A stretch of 64,000 nucleotides of DNA. It comes from Eretmocerus hayati. Taxonomy: Eukaryota; Arthropoda; Insecta; Hymenoptera; Aphelinidae. This document shows positions 54,655-64,000 of this stretch, one piece after another. Each line of letters starts with the position of its first letter. The first letter of the stretch is position 1. Under the pieces are notes generated by a model. The model did no database searches and was not told where the DNA came from. It saw only the letters and a program-made list of their open reading frames with translations. The position numbers and the translations under genes were made by a program. The stretch lies in the NCBI GenBank assembly GCA_029851415.1, contig CM056742.1, positions 52,678,954 to 52,742,953 on the forward strand. The letters run 5' to 3'.

Positions 54655-56975
54655 TTTTATTATTATTATTTTTATTTTTTTTTTTTTCTTTTGAGCAACT
54701 GAACAGTGGAATTCAATGGAGAATGTACGCGCTGCGTTCATCGGCAGCGCTAAACATATTCGAGTACCATGACGTAGAGAAAAAATAATTACTCTAGAAG
54801 TTCACCGAATTGAAGTTGAAACAGATTGCACATAACTCAGAGTTAGGATAACTGCTCGCATCCATTCGCTTTCTTCACGTGACCGATTCAGTGGAAACGT
54901 AAATAAGAACTGTTTCAGAGGAACAAATCCGAAATTGTTCACCGCACCATTATCTCATGATTTAATACGCGTTCAACATTATCTCAATAATAAGCCGTAG
55001 ATCAAGTGAAGGTTGAGTGAAGTACTACTTCTCACATCTCATAGTTGAGAGAAAAACAAATACGAAACCCGTGAAGCAAAGGCAACCGGTACAGACAGAC
55101 GAGCATGAATCATTCGCTTCTGCGAGTCAACTCGCGCTGCTATTTGGAGCAACCACATCAATGCGTATGCTTGTCACTTTTTCCGAGTCAAAATGTATCT
55201 ATTCCTACGCCCATCAAAATTCTTTCAACTATTTCATTCCTATCCTCTGATTTCTGAAGCCCAAAAACTTCGTAAATGATCGGATCTGATTTTGGATAGG
55301 ATTTGGGTGAGAGAAAGACATGTTTGCATTCAGCGTATCTCCTCCCGTCATTCCTTCTTCGTGAATCTGAGAGAACGAAATCAGCTGAGATATGCTCCAT
55401 TTTGCTCGAAACAGCAAAAATATGCTGGGTATCTAACTGTCCCTTGAATTTTTGTTATCCGCGTGATAGAGTCGGTGTATAGAGGAATTTGAGATGCCCA
55501 CCATCAGGATAGTGGTTTGGTGTGATGCTGGATTCAGTCGACTCATGATTCCTAAGTCACGGTGGTATCTCATTTCATTTCATTTCCATGTGCATTTTTT
55601 CAACGCTTTCCAGTCTGCAGTGAGCTGCAATCATGGACTGTTGTCCGAGAATCGCTAGTAATCTCGGATTCTTATTTACCATGCTTTCTCTTCATGAGCG
55701 AACTGGAATTCTTGATTATTTGCAAGCATTGGGAATGAAATTTGTTTCTCGGAGTTCCTTCATACTCTGCTCCAGGTTTGATCAAGCTCTTGATCTTTGC
55801 TCGAGTTTTATACCTTGAACCTTTGCTCTGGAACCCAGTCTCACATCCTCGCAGATGACAGCTTTATCATCCTGCTTCTGGACGTTTTTACTTCTCTTGG
55901 GACATACCTGTGGTATATTCTTTGTAGAATTGCAATGGTCGCCGTTGGAATTCTCTGGGATGATACAATGCGAAGCTCTTCGAGCTCATCATTTACCTCG
56001 GTGCTAGGCAACGAACGCCCTTTTCGCAGAGAACGAATGCTCGCTGTTAAACATAGCGTCTTTTACTCTGGTATTTTTCCTCCATTTCTTTCTTTCCTCT
56101 CTTTTTTCTCTTGTTCGTGTCGATTGTTGAAGCAAATTTCGCGTATATTGGACTGTTGGGGAACTGGGAGAAGATAGAACCTTTCATATAAAACCCCTAG
56201 GCTTCCAAGGGCATTATTCAAAGCTTCATCTAGACAGCTTGATGTGGCTATAGCAAATGAATTGCTACCCTCCACGAGACCAGTAGGGTCCACTTACTAT
56301 GAATCATTTGACGAAGCGCGGATAGCTCCACGTTCACCATCTTACTGGCTCGAGTTAGCACTTCTGATTTCGTGCTCTATGATTTTAGTTCGACGCTCTC
56401 ATTACTTGCGAAAGGATGCACGCAGTTTCCAGTGAATCTTTTATTTAAAATTGTAAGATTTTTACCCGGACTCCGCTTCCAGTAATGCGATTCCGTACTG
56501 ATCATTAATAGCGACTCATATTAATAGTCTTCATACCTAAGCGTTTACTTCGGAAAATCTCGACTCAATATTTCTTCCCCAATAACATTATGCCCGAGGT
56601 TGTTTTCAATAGGTCACAGTGTGTATTGAGATCATTCCTCCGAGCTTGACCTTCAGGATATTGATATTCAGAAATTGAAACCTCGTTTTTGCGTGGCTGA
56701 CTACGTTCATCGGACGCGCAAAAAAATTTAGTATTGTCGTAGAGAGCTGCACCACAGTGGCTTGGATAACTCGTTTGGATGTAGCGTGGACTCCAGGCTA
56801 GAATTCGTTCGTTCTCAATGCTCGGTAAAGAATGAACCAGATAATGGCCTTGAGAAAAAAAGTTTGCCTCGAAGGCTTACAATCAGAAGAATAAACTCGA
56901 TATCTTAAATATGATTGTATAATCTCACGGACTTAGATAATATATTGACTATTGACCAATTAGACGTTTCTTAGT
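54655..56975. other. No recognisable gene
   Basis: Frames of 60-126 codons at 55017-55250, 55633-55818, 55797-56177 (plus) and 56063-56293 (minus) have no recognisable domains. The stretch 55560-56430 is somewhat denser in open frames and pyrimidine tracts, and could hold exons of an unknown gene. Confidence 0.3.
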
Positions 56976-56979
56976 TGTA

Positions 56980-57450
56980 AACTCCGGAACAAGGTGAACT
57001 GCAATGAGGCGACTAATCGATTCTGCCTCGGCAACTTCAGAGTGGTGGTACAAAAACCTCGAGTAGGTCACCCTTTGTAGAAACTAATTGTGTATGGTTG
57101 TTGTCTGCTTAATGAAGGTGACCTAGGCCACTCAACGCGCAAATTATTTTCGTATCTTCGTAATTTATTCGAAAATCAGTGAAAATTCTTCAAATACAGT
57201 CCGATTCAAGTAATTCAGTAATAATTATTTCAATTACGGTCCGATCCAAGTAATCTTTTCGTCGTGCTGTCGGTGGCAGATTCGCCCTACTAGTATTCCT
57301 TTGTCAAGGTTTGATGGTGGAGTTTTCTTCCAAGAAGTTTATCTCCAAAGCAAGGGCAAGTTTTATCTGTGCCTTGAGGTGATTCGCTCGGTGGCAGGAG
57401 GAGTATATCTCAAAAGATCCGGTGCCAAAAAGTGGAAGAAGAAAAAGAAG
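56980..57450. repeat. Shared 450-bp segment, copy 2
   Basis: Matches 47250-47700 in the same orientation, with a small extra piece near 57215-57250 (a second GGTCCGAT.CAAGTAAT block). After about 57450 the two loci differ: transposase at 47.7 kb, a MADF-like frame at 57.5 kb. Confidence 0.75.
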
Positions 57451-57483
57451 CTCTGCCACGGCCACTTGGGCAACCATCAAGAG

Positions 57484-57711
57484 GTTAGTTTCATCTAAGA
57501 TTATTGCAGGCTTTAGTATTTCCTTGGACCTCTGCGATTCAGTCCTCCTTATTACTGGGCGTTGAATTTCGACAGTGGATCTGTTCCTCAAATCCTTAAC
57601 CTTGCAGTGGATTTCAGCAGCTGTTGGCGTAGGACTTGTAGGACTTGGGAAAGAGTCGAAGGCACTGAATCCGCAGAGAGTTTTGTGACTCCTGTGGACA
57701 AACTCCATGTC
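57484..57711 (-). pseudogene. MADF-like domain fragment
   Basis: The minus-strand frame reads DMEFVHRSHKTLCGF, then AAEIHCKVKDLRNRSTVEIQ, resembling the MADF/Myb-like DNA-binding domain (F-I-x-L-Y-x-x-H-x-x-LW ... K-x-x-NLR-x-x-F-x-R-E). The tryptophan expected after CL is replaced by Cys-Gly and the middle helix is shortened. Such domains occur in insect transcription factors and in Harbinger-type elements. The frame continues to 57304 into the shared segment. Bases 57712-58093 hold a 61-codon anonymous frame. Confidence 0.4.
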
Positions 57712-58093
57712 CCAGCTTAAATAGAGTTGTACGAAGTATTCAAGAATCTCAAGGTTAGACCTATCGGAAAAGCTATCCATTATCCAAGATCTGAGCTGGT
57801 TAGCTCAGAAAGCTCCAAAATACTTCCAATATTTATTTGCAATATGATGCAGATTCCAGGAATTGAAACACACAAAATACTTCAAGAATTTTTCTGTCAA
57901 CTGATCAGGTAAGAGCATCACTATCATTGCGTAACGAACAAAATTCATGTCTAGGATTTCTTCTCCAGCTAATGAATCCGTCAGTCCAGTCTAATTATTT
58001 AGAGGTTTACTAATGGTCCCCTTTTCGAACTCGAATTATCATTCATCCATCATTTTCTCTGGTTTTTCCATATCAATGTTGATTAATTTCTAG

Positions 58094-58269
58094 CAAAAGG
58101 TGGATTAGCTGAAGAGGTGGATGAGAAGATACCCGATGCAGCTTTCATACCATTTGGTGAAATAGTGGCTGTACAAATACCTTTACATTATGAGCCTGAA
58201 AAACATAGAGGATTTGCATTCATCGAGTTTGGAATGGCAGAAGATGCTGCAGCTGCTATTGATAACATG
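58094..58269 (+). pseudogene. PPIE: PPIE RRM exon
   Basis: Reads [20 protein letters not shown], then [20 protein letters not shown] (RNP1 HRGFAFIEF) and [11 protein letters not shown]: the RNA-recognition motif of PPIE, a spliceosome-associated cyclophilin that joins an N-terminal RRM to a C-terminal isomerase. It has an acceptor (AATTTCTAG) and a good donor (AACATG then GTAAGC). The first strand of the RRM (RNP2) would lie in an upstream exon, which I do not find within 300 bp. Confidence 0.85.
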
Positions 58270-58354
58270 GTAAGCTTTGGAACCGTAGAACGTGAAGTGA
58301 AGTAAATTTTTGCAAATGTGATAATACTTAAATCATATTCCTCCTGGAAAATAT

Positions 58355-58683
58355 AATTCTGAATAATTTGTGCGCTCAATCAGGGTCAATATTGCGAAAC
58401 TCCAAAATATTGAAGAGGGTCCCTCTAAGCTTGTCTGGACTGATGATATATGGTTACAAGAGGATGCTGGTGAAAGATTAGATCCAGATAATGGAGAATA
58501 CATGCAAGATTCCACCGATGCCACAAGCAAAAAGGGCAAGCAGAACCCAAGTGTATTTGAAACCGGTGTAGGCAAACAAGAGCTTTCCGTTGCTTGTGCA
58601 CACATGATGAAGGCTTTGGCCACCAAGGAATCACATTTCATGGGATTGACCCACAATTTGTATCCTCTTAAGAAGTCCTCATA
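58355..58683 (+). pseudogene. PPIE: PPIE linker and start of isomerase domain
   Basis: The next PPIE piece: NSE then TAA where Leu is expected, FVRSIRVNIAKLQNIEEGPS, LVWTDDIWLQEDAGE, and the acidic linker to VGKQE. About 20 residues of the isomerase are then missing, and in another phase [20 protein letters not shown] and PQF continue. No clear acceptor is visible before NSE. A stop, a deletion and a frameshift make this a pseudogene. The following isomerase segment is found 4.3 kb away on the opposite strand (54088-54282). Bases 58684-59036 show no gene. Confidence 0.85.
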
Positions 58684-59039
58684 AAAGTTTTAATCACACA
58701 TTATTCTATGGATAAATCTTTTGAGTCCACTTAACTTTGGTTGCACTCGAGTCTTCCTGTTGCATGAGTTATTTTGAAAGCACCTCGGCCATTGCAATCC
58801 ATTTGCAACTATTTTTCAGGTTTGAAATCGAATAGTATCATCAAGAAATAACTTTGAATATTTAATTTGAATGAAAATAGACTAATTATAGAATTTTTGC
58901 AATTCCTGACTTTTGAGAAATTGTTGTCATGGAATCATCAGATTTGGAAATATCCAAATACCACTGTTAGAAAACTTTTGTCATTTTGTATAGTGTAACA
59001 GCCGATCCTGTCCATTGTAGCTATCACTTATGATGATTA

Positions 59040-59329
59040 CACCGGCACACAAAAAAAGAAAAAGTATCTGTACTTTTGACCAGACCTACTTTACTTCGTG
59101 TATTTTGGCCCGCTGAATCCGAATCCGAGGTCGTTTGGCCCGGCTACCTCTTGTTTCCGAGAAAATCCTGAAAAATATAGAAAGAGCGCAGGATAGCACG
59201 ATTCTCTCGAAAACAAGAGGTAGTCGGACCAAACCGACCTCGGGTTCGAATTCAGCGTGCCAAAATACGTAAAGAAAAGTAGGTCTGGTCAAAAGTACAG
59301 ATACTTTTCTTTTGTGTGTGTGCCGGTGT
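59040..59329. mobile_element. ACACCGGCACAC-family MITE, copy 2
   Basis: Same termini and arms as 54397-54651 (CACCGGCACACAAAA and TGTGTGTGCCGGTG). It directly abuts copy 3, separated only by a TTATATTA-like junction. Confidence 0.8.
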
Positions 59330-59336
59330 TATATTA

Positions 59337-59636
59337 CACCGGCATACAAAAAAAAGTATCTGTACTTTTGACCAGACCCACTATTCTTTATGTATTTTGG
59401 CACGCTGAATCCGAATCCGGGGTCAGTTTGGCCCGGCTACGTCTTGTTTTTGAGAAAATCATGAAAAATTCGGTGGAAATCGTGGAAATAGCGCAGAATA
59501 GCACGATTTTCTCGAAAACAAGAGATAGTCAGGCCAAACCGACCTCGGGTTCGGATTCAGCGTGCCAAAATACATGAAGAAAAGTAGGTCTGGTCAAGAG
59601 TACAAATACTTTTTTTTGTGTGTGCGTGCCGGTGTA
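59337..59636. mobile_element. ACACCGGCACAC-family MITE, copy 3
   Basis: CACCGGCATACAAAAAAA at the left, TGTGCGTGCCGGTG at the right, with the shared AAGTATCTGTACTTTTGACC and CAGCGTGCCAAAATACAT blocks. Confidence 0.8.
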
Positions 59637-59747
59637 ATAGAAGGCTGACATGGTAAGTTATTACAATGTCCTCTTAAATAATCTCAAAAATTTTCAAAGT
59701 AGTATATACATATGATATAATTAACAGGTATAATATGCTTCTTTTAA

Positions 59748-59860
59748 CACACACACACACACTCACTCAACCCCTCACCCACCCATACACACACATACAC
59801 AAACGAATTCGATATTCAATAAACACACACAAGCTTCGTCCAAACTCTAACGAACACATA

Positions 59861-59906
<46 letters not shown>

Positions 59907-59930
59907 CACACGCACACGCACACCTATACA
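59748..59930. repeat. CA/TG microsatellite
   Basis: An impure (CA)n tract with a pure core at about 59864-59898 and flanking ACACAC/CATACA variants. Frames read across it on either strand are artefacts of the repeat. Bases 59931-60190 show nothing else. Confidence 0.9.
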
Positions 59931-60189
59931 TACAGACATACGAACGAATTTGATTATTCAATGGGAAAATAATGAGCTTATAATTCATCCATTTCACAGC
60001 GTCACCAAGGCCGAGAAGTTGTTTCCTGACAGCCCGCGGCTTATATCTGAGTAATTTCGTTAATGAATAATATTATGGACATTTCCATAATACTTATAGG
60101 AAATGATCAAAACTTCCAAAAAAATTACTTATTATGAATTTATTGGTAATTTAACAGAAAACATGTATATTGAAGATACCAATGAAATT

Positions 60190-60956
60190 TAACGGAGCCG
60201 GGACGATTACCCGTCTGTGCTCGCACTTTGCGAGTATCGCGCAGGGAGATAAAAATGAATTAATCAAAATTAAAAGAAACTGACTTTTATTGACTATAGA
60301 TTGAATTAAACTTTGAAAATGACCTGAGAGAAAGAGAAAATGTCGTTAGGTTAGAACTCGATGTGTTCGCTTCGAGAACCTGAACGAATCTAACAAACGA
60401 TCTAAATTTTTTCGTTTGGTTAACAACGCGTTGCTAAGGAAATTGTTGAACAGTTGAATCGAATCACTTTTACTGGTGGTCAATTGCCCACAGACACACT
60501 GTCTGCGACAAGGGCCTCTCATGCACGAGAGGCGAAAGGTAGCCACAGATTGAAGAATCCATGCTACGACCGGGGACACCGGGACCACGTCCCTCACGTC
60601 CTAGCAAGAGTAATTCATAGAAAATCATTGCAATTAATTGAGGATTTCACAGTTTTCGAGATTAGAAGCGAACACATAATTTTCAAATACAATTTTCATT
60701 TTACATATGTTATAAATGCTTTTTATAGATTTTATAGATTCACTTTCATCATAAAATTTGAATATTCAAAAAATATATATATTCACATATTCTTAGGAAT
60801 TAAATTAATATTTGAACATTTGATAACATAATAATTCATTTTTAACATTTTTACTTATCAGACCAATTTTTCAAAATTGGAAATTTCTTCTAAATAAACT
60901 TTGAACTAGAGCAAAAATGTTTGCTTTAACTAGAAATCAACTGATCGGGAACATCC
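60190..60956 (-). repeat. Probable 3' LTR of the second Bel-Pao element
   Basis: On the minus strand the sequence ACGGGGGGAGGATGTTCCC at about 60968-60950 looks like a polypurine tract followed by a TG LTR start. The LTR would then run left through the GC-richer patch at 60450-60600 to somewhere near 60190. No second copy is in the window, so the lower boundary is a guess. Confidence 0.4.
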
Positions 60957-61108
60957 TCCCCCCGTAGAAAACATACGTTTTATACACTAGCGAACTTGAT
61001 GATCTTATGACTTGGTCTATTCAAAATTCCATTTGCTGTTCTTACATCTACGACGCGCACACATCCATCTTCTGCTGGATAAACTTCACAAATTACACCT
61101 TTTTTCCA

Positions 61109-61741
61109 TTAATTTCTTGGAATATTATTCTCTATCAACAATACAATATCTCCTACTGATAGAGGATCGTCAGAGTGATGCCACTTTTCTCTAGGAACTA
61201 GAGTTGGTAAATATTCTCTTATCCAACGATCCCAAAATGCATTGGCTAATTGTTCTGATAAATGCCACTGCTTTTTTGCATCAAACGATTTAATGTCATA
61301 TCTTACGGATCGAGAGACTCCTGAACTTGAACCAATCAAGAAATTATTCGGAGTTGATGCTTCTAAATCATTCGGGTCAGGTGATACGTGGGTGAGTGGT
61401 CGAGAGTTGATTGAGTGCTCTATTTGAACTAGAATCGTACGGAGAAGTTCTTCATTTGGTGTGTGCCCATGTAAAATGCTCGTTAAACATTCTTTGACTG
61501 ATCTTATCATTCTCTCCCACGCACCGCCCATATGTGACGCAGCAGGTGGATTGAACCTCCATTGAAAACTGTTTACTATTGCAAAATTTGAGAGTTTAGT
61601 TTTGTCTATGTTTTTGACTACATTGTGCAACTTTTGACTTGCTCCGCGGAAACAAGTAGCGTTGTCGCTATTGATGACGAGAGGAAAACCGCGTCGTCTG
61701 GCAAATCTTTCGACAGCCATAATTGCAGAATCGGCACTCAA
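61109..61741 (-). pseudogene. Bel-Pao integrase, catalytic core and C-terminus
   Basis: A 210-codon frame with AVERFARRRGFPLVINSDNA (second catalytic Asp), FNPPAASHMGGAWERMIRSV (catalytic Glu in GGAWE), SRPLTHVSPDPNDLEASTPN and LVPREKWHHSDDPLSVGDIV. The first catalytic Asp would lie at about 61860 (the local frame is broken, near DYFGPIIVKIGRRLDK). The C-terminal domain is nearly complete (VLLIENNIPRN). Confidence 0.85.
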
Positions 61742-62055
61742 AGTATGAACTAATTCAACGTGTATAGCGCGAGTAGTAAGACAGGTAAACAGCGCACCCC
61801 AACGTTTGTCTAGCCGTCGGCCTATCTTGACAATAATAGGCCCAAAATAATCTAGTCCTGCAATGGACTATAATGCCCAACATCAAATTACCCCTAGTTC
61901 CGTACACCAAAAACAGATGTGAAAGCTCTGAAACCGTATCCTAAGCGCACGTCTGGAATATTTGCCATTCGAGGAATATATGGATTTGCTCTCAAAATTC
62001 CACAAGCACTGCATTTGTTAATGATTGATCTAAAACACCTCCTAGCATTGAGGAT

Positions 62056-62475
62056 CTAAAATTTTTGCCTTAGCTCATTCAGCACCATCTCGTGATTCTT
62101 ATGAAAAGCCTTTTCGTGATGATGCTTCATCAAAAGTCGTACTGCAGGATGACTAGCGTCTAATATTATGGGATCGAATTTGACTGTGCTTCGAGGTAAG
62201 TATTCTACGCGACCGTTCACGCGCATCAGACCCTGTTCATCTAAGAAAGGGGGGAGTCCAGCTAATTTTGAATCTTTGGGCAGACTTTGAGCCTTTGATA
62301 GTGATTTCATCTCATTTTCAAACATAGATTTCTGAATCTGGCGTAACCATAATTTCTCTGCATAATCCCATTGTTCCGAGTCATTATATTTTCCTACACG
62401 GTGATTTTTGGGCAAAGATAGAATAAATTTATCACATATTTTGAGCACATAAAACGTGGGTTTTAATAATTTCAA
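62056..62475 (-). pseudogene. Bel-Pao integrase, zinc-binding N-terminus
   Basis: The frame reads AEKLWLRQIQKSMF, LPPFLDEQGLMRVNGRVEYL and ILDASHPAVRLLMKHHHEKA, leading to the H-H part of the zinc motif (HHEKAFHKNHEMVLNELRQK). The Cys pair region near 61990-62040 is shifted (RRCFRSIINKCSAC). Confidence 0.8.
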
Positions 62476-62487
62476 CCAACTAGAAAA

Positions 62488-63090
62488 TCAATTGTAATGA
62501 GGCAAAAATGGAAAGATCTCTTCAATCACATCACTTGAAATTAAAGTAACCAACATCTCTTGGTCATAGTCGCGAGAACTTGAAACTTTTTCACTGTTTT
62601 CTACAGGCCAATTCACTTCAGACATTCGAAGGAACGGAGGGCCCAAGAACCATCGGCTATCATTTTCTAGAATGCCTCTGGACCATTTCGTGCCATCGTC
62701 TGCAGGATTGAGAGATCCCGGGATCCATCTCCACTCAGACATCTCCGTTTCTTCATTGATTTCACTTAAACGACTTGAGACGAAACTTTTGAAATTTTTG
62801 GGATCTGATTTTATCCATTGCAGAGTTATTCGGGAATCTGACCAAAATACGCGTTTTGGAAACGAGATGTTATGCTCCTCTGAAACTGTTCTGGCTAATC
62901 GAACAGCTAGAGTTGCGGCTTGCAATTCTAGACGAGGGATAGTCTGGGATTTTAGTGGAGCTACTCTCCTTTTGGCTAGAACAATCGATGTATGAATACG
63001 TCCATCTATCAATTTGAAACGCCAATAAACAACTGCGCCATAAGCTTTTGTGCTAGCATCACAGAATACGTGCATTTCCGTAGAAATCAC
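62488..63090 (-). pseudogene. Bel-Pao RNase H
   Basis: A 200-codon frame with MHVFCDASTKAYGAVVYWR (first Asp), SQTIPRLELQAATLAVRLAR (Glu), FWSDSRITLQWI (second Asp) and WRWIPGSLNPADDGTKW (final Asp). This is the complete catalytic set that degrades RNA in the RNA/DNA hybrid. The frame ends at 62488 in a segment (FPFLPHYN) that precedes the integrase. Confidence 0.85.
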
Positions 63091-63189
63091 TTGATCATTT
63101 GTCTTGAAACACCGTGGAATCCTACAAATTCCTACTTTTGAAAATTCTTCGAGCCACCATTTCCAGAATTCAAATTCTTTCTCGTGAAT

Positions 63190-63998
63190 CTATTCATCCC
63201 AATCAATTTTGCTACGACAAACTTCTTGCATTAGTATTCGACCTTGGATTGCGAAGGGGGATATCAGACCAAGAGGATCATAAATACTCATAACAACACT
63301 CAGACACTCACGCTTACTTGGAACTACAATACCCGAGTAAACTTCGGATTTTAATTTGGAAAAATTAAATTTGAAACAGAGTTCATCTGTATCTACCAAC
63401 CAGTGAATACCAAGAACTCTCTCACTCCTTTTTGACTCTACAAGACTCATCGAATTGATTTTATTTTTATTTTTTCAACAAATGTTGCAATACACTTTGA
63501 TCGTTACTAGCCCACCCATGCATTTCCCAATTTGCTGCCTTATTTATTTCAATTACTTGTTTGACTATCTCTTTGGCTTCTGATACTGTATCAAAACTGT
63601 CTAACCGGTCATCCATGTATGAATTCGCTTTAATACTTTTAACTGATTTTGGATACTGATCAATGAATTCATCTGCATTTTTATCTTTGATAAATAGAGC
63701 ACTGCTGGGTGAGGATGTAGAGCCAAAAACCAGAGATGTTACCACACATTCGATGATTTCTCCCAATTCATTCAACCAAAGAAATCGTTGTGCATCTTGA
63801 TCTTCAGAAAATTTCAATCTTCAAATACATGTCTCGAATATCTGCTACCACAGCTATCAAGCGCTGGCGAAAACGCATCAAAACACCTAACAACGGTTTG
63901 AGAAGATCAGGTCCTTTAAGCATCAGATCATTAAAACATTTGGAGTCGGATTTCATTGCAGCGTCGGAAACTATCCGAAGTTTTCCAGGTTTATTCAC
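63190..63998 (-). pseudogene. Bel-Pao reverse transcriptase
   Basis: MNKPGKLRIVSDAAMKSDSK and VVADIRDMYLKIEI (catalytic Asp region), then after a shift at about 63810 QDAQRFLWLNE, SLVFGSTSSPSSALFI and NSYMDDRLDSF with an intact YMDD, followed by AKEIVKQVIEINKAANWEMH. After another break LGIHWLVDTDELCFKF and SIYDPLGLISPFAIQGRILM complete the thumb/connection. Gag and protease would lie right of 64000. Confidence 0.85.
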
Positions 63999-64000
63999 AT

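Larger units (their letters stand above)
61109..63998 (-). mobile_element. Second Bel-Pao element, pol region
   Basis: Minus-strand pol of a different Bel-Pao lineage, running off the right edge of the window: reverse transcriptase, RNase H, integrase zinc domain and core in order, then a probable polypurine tract and LTR at about 60.95 kb. Unlike the copy at 10.9-17.1 kb it keeps the polymerase region. Frameshifts and stops separate the blocks. Confidence 0.85.

Noticed and set aside
55655..55675. Resemblance of AATCGCTAGTAATC to the conserved 3' region of bacterial 16S rRNA
   Set aside because: The match is about 14-15 bases, the flanks do not follow 16S rRNA, and there is no other rRNA-like sequence nearby. 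Chance is the simplest explanation.
59735..59997. ORFs of about 75 codons on both strands over the CA repeat
   Set aside because: They are artefacts of a dinucleotide repeat, which has no stops in several frames.

Overview
The window is eukaryotic and looks like an arthropod, probably insect, repeat-rich region. It is AT-rich and has GT-AG splice signals, a 70-nt intron-like segment, and R1-type, Bel-Pao, Ty3/gypsy, Penelope, Helitron, Tc1-like, hAT-like and piggyBac-like sequences. Hymenoptera is a guess. There are no operons, Shine-Dalgarno sites or CRISPR arrays. Almost every long reading frame belongs to a broken transposable element.

Layout. 1-9.7 kb: a 5S-derived fragment, one BUD23 exon with good splice sites, an R1-clade tail and several palindromic elements, including a family rich in TTTACGCAC/GTGCGCAAAG. 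9.7-18.6 kb: a Helitron Rep-helicase frame (minus strand) split by a 6.2-kb Bel-Pao element with two LTRs and a tRNA-Tyr-type primer site; that element lacks its reverse transcriptase and carries a 1.1-kb foldback element. 20.6-25.3 kb: a gypsy-type pol (minus) followed by an env-like ORF, with a 957-bp TA-flanked element in its integrase. 25.5-26.3 kb: an OTU-type cysteine protease frame. 27.8-28.2 kb: a small Penelope-family copy. 30.8-32.7 kb: part of a viral/Polinton-type DNA polymerase B gene with an HNH zinc motif, interrupted by a 1.5-kb inverted-repeat element and containing a possible 70-nt intron. 33.4-42.5 kb: an R1-type non-LTR retrotransposon (plus) with a 2.7-kb insertion in ORF1 and a 1.8-kb hAT-like hairpin in ORF2. 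42.8-45.0 kb: a gypsy-type gag. 45.0-47.0 kb: an unusual array of the near-palindrome GTGGTTAGAACCCAC, interrupted by a Penelope-family element with GIY-YIG endonuclease. 47.2-48.0 kb: a Tc1-like transposase tail. 48.8-50.0 kb: a two-copy tandem duplication. 52.3-53.1 kb: a TTAA-flanked element. 54-58.7 kb: pieces of a cyclophilin-E (PPIE) gene lying on opposite strands. 59-59.9 kb: two abutting miniature elements and a CA microsatellite. 60.2-64 kb: a second Bel-Pao pol (minus), running off the right edge.

The relationships are mainly nesting. Target-site duplications of 13, 8, about 5, 4 and 2 bp can be read directly, and for several insertions collapsing the site re-closes the host element's frame, which gives relative ages. 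No complete, obviously functional host gene is visible. The points I rate most worth following are the near-palindrome array, the PolB gene with an intron-like segment, the OTU frame with an in-frame TGA, the split PPIE, the isolated BUD23 exon, and the high density of long hairpins. All family calls come from reading motifs by eye; no database search was run.
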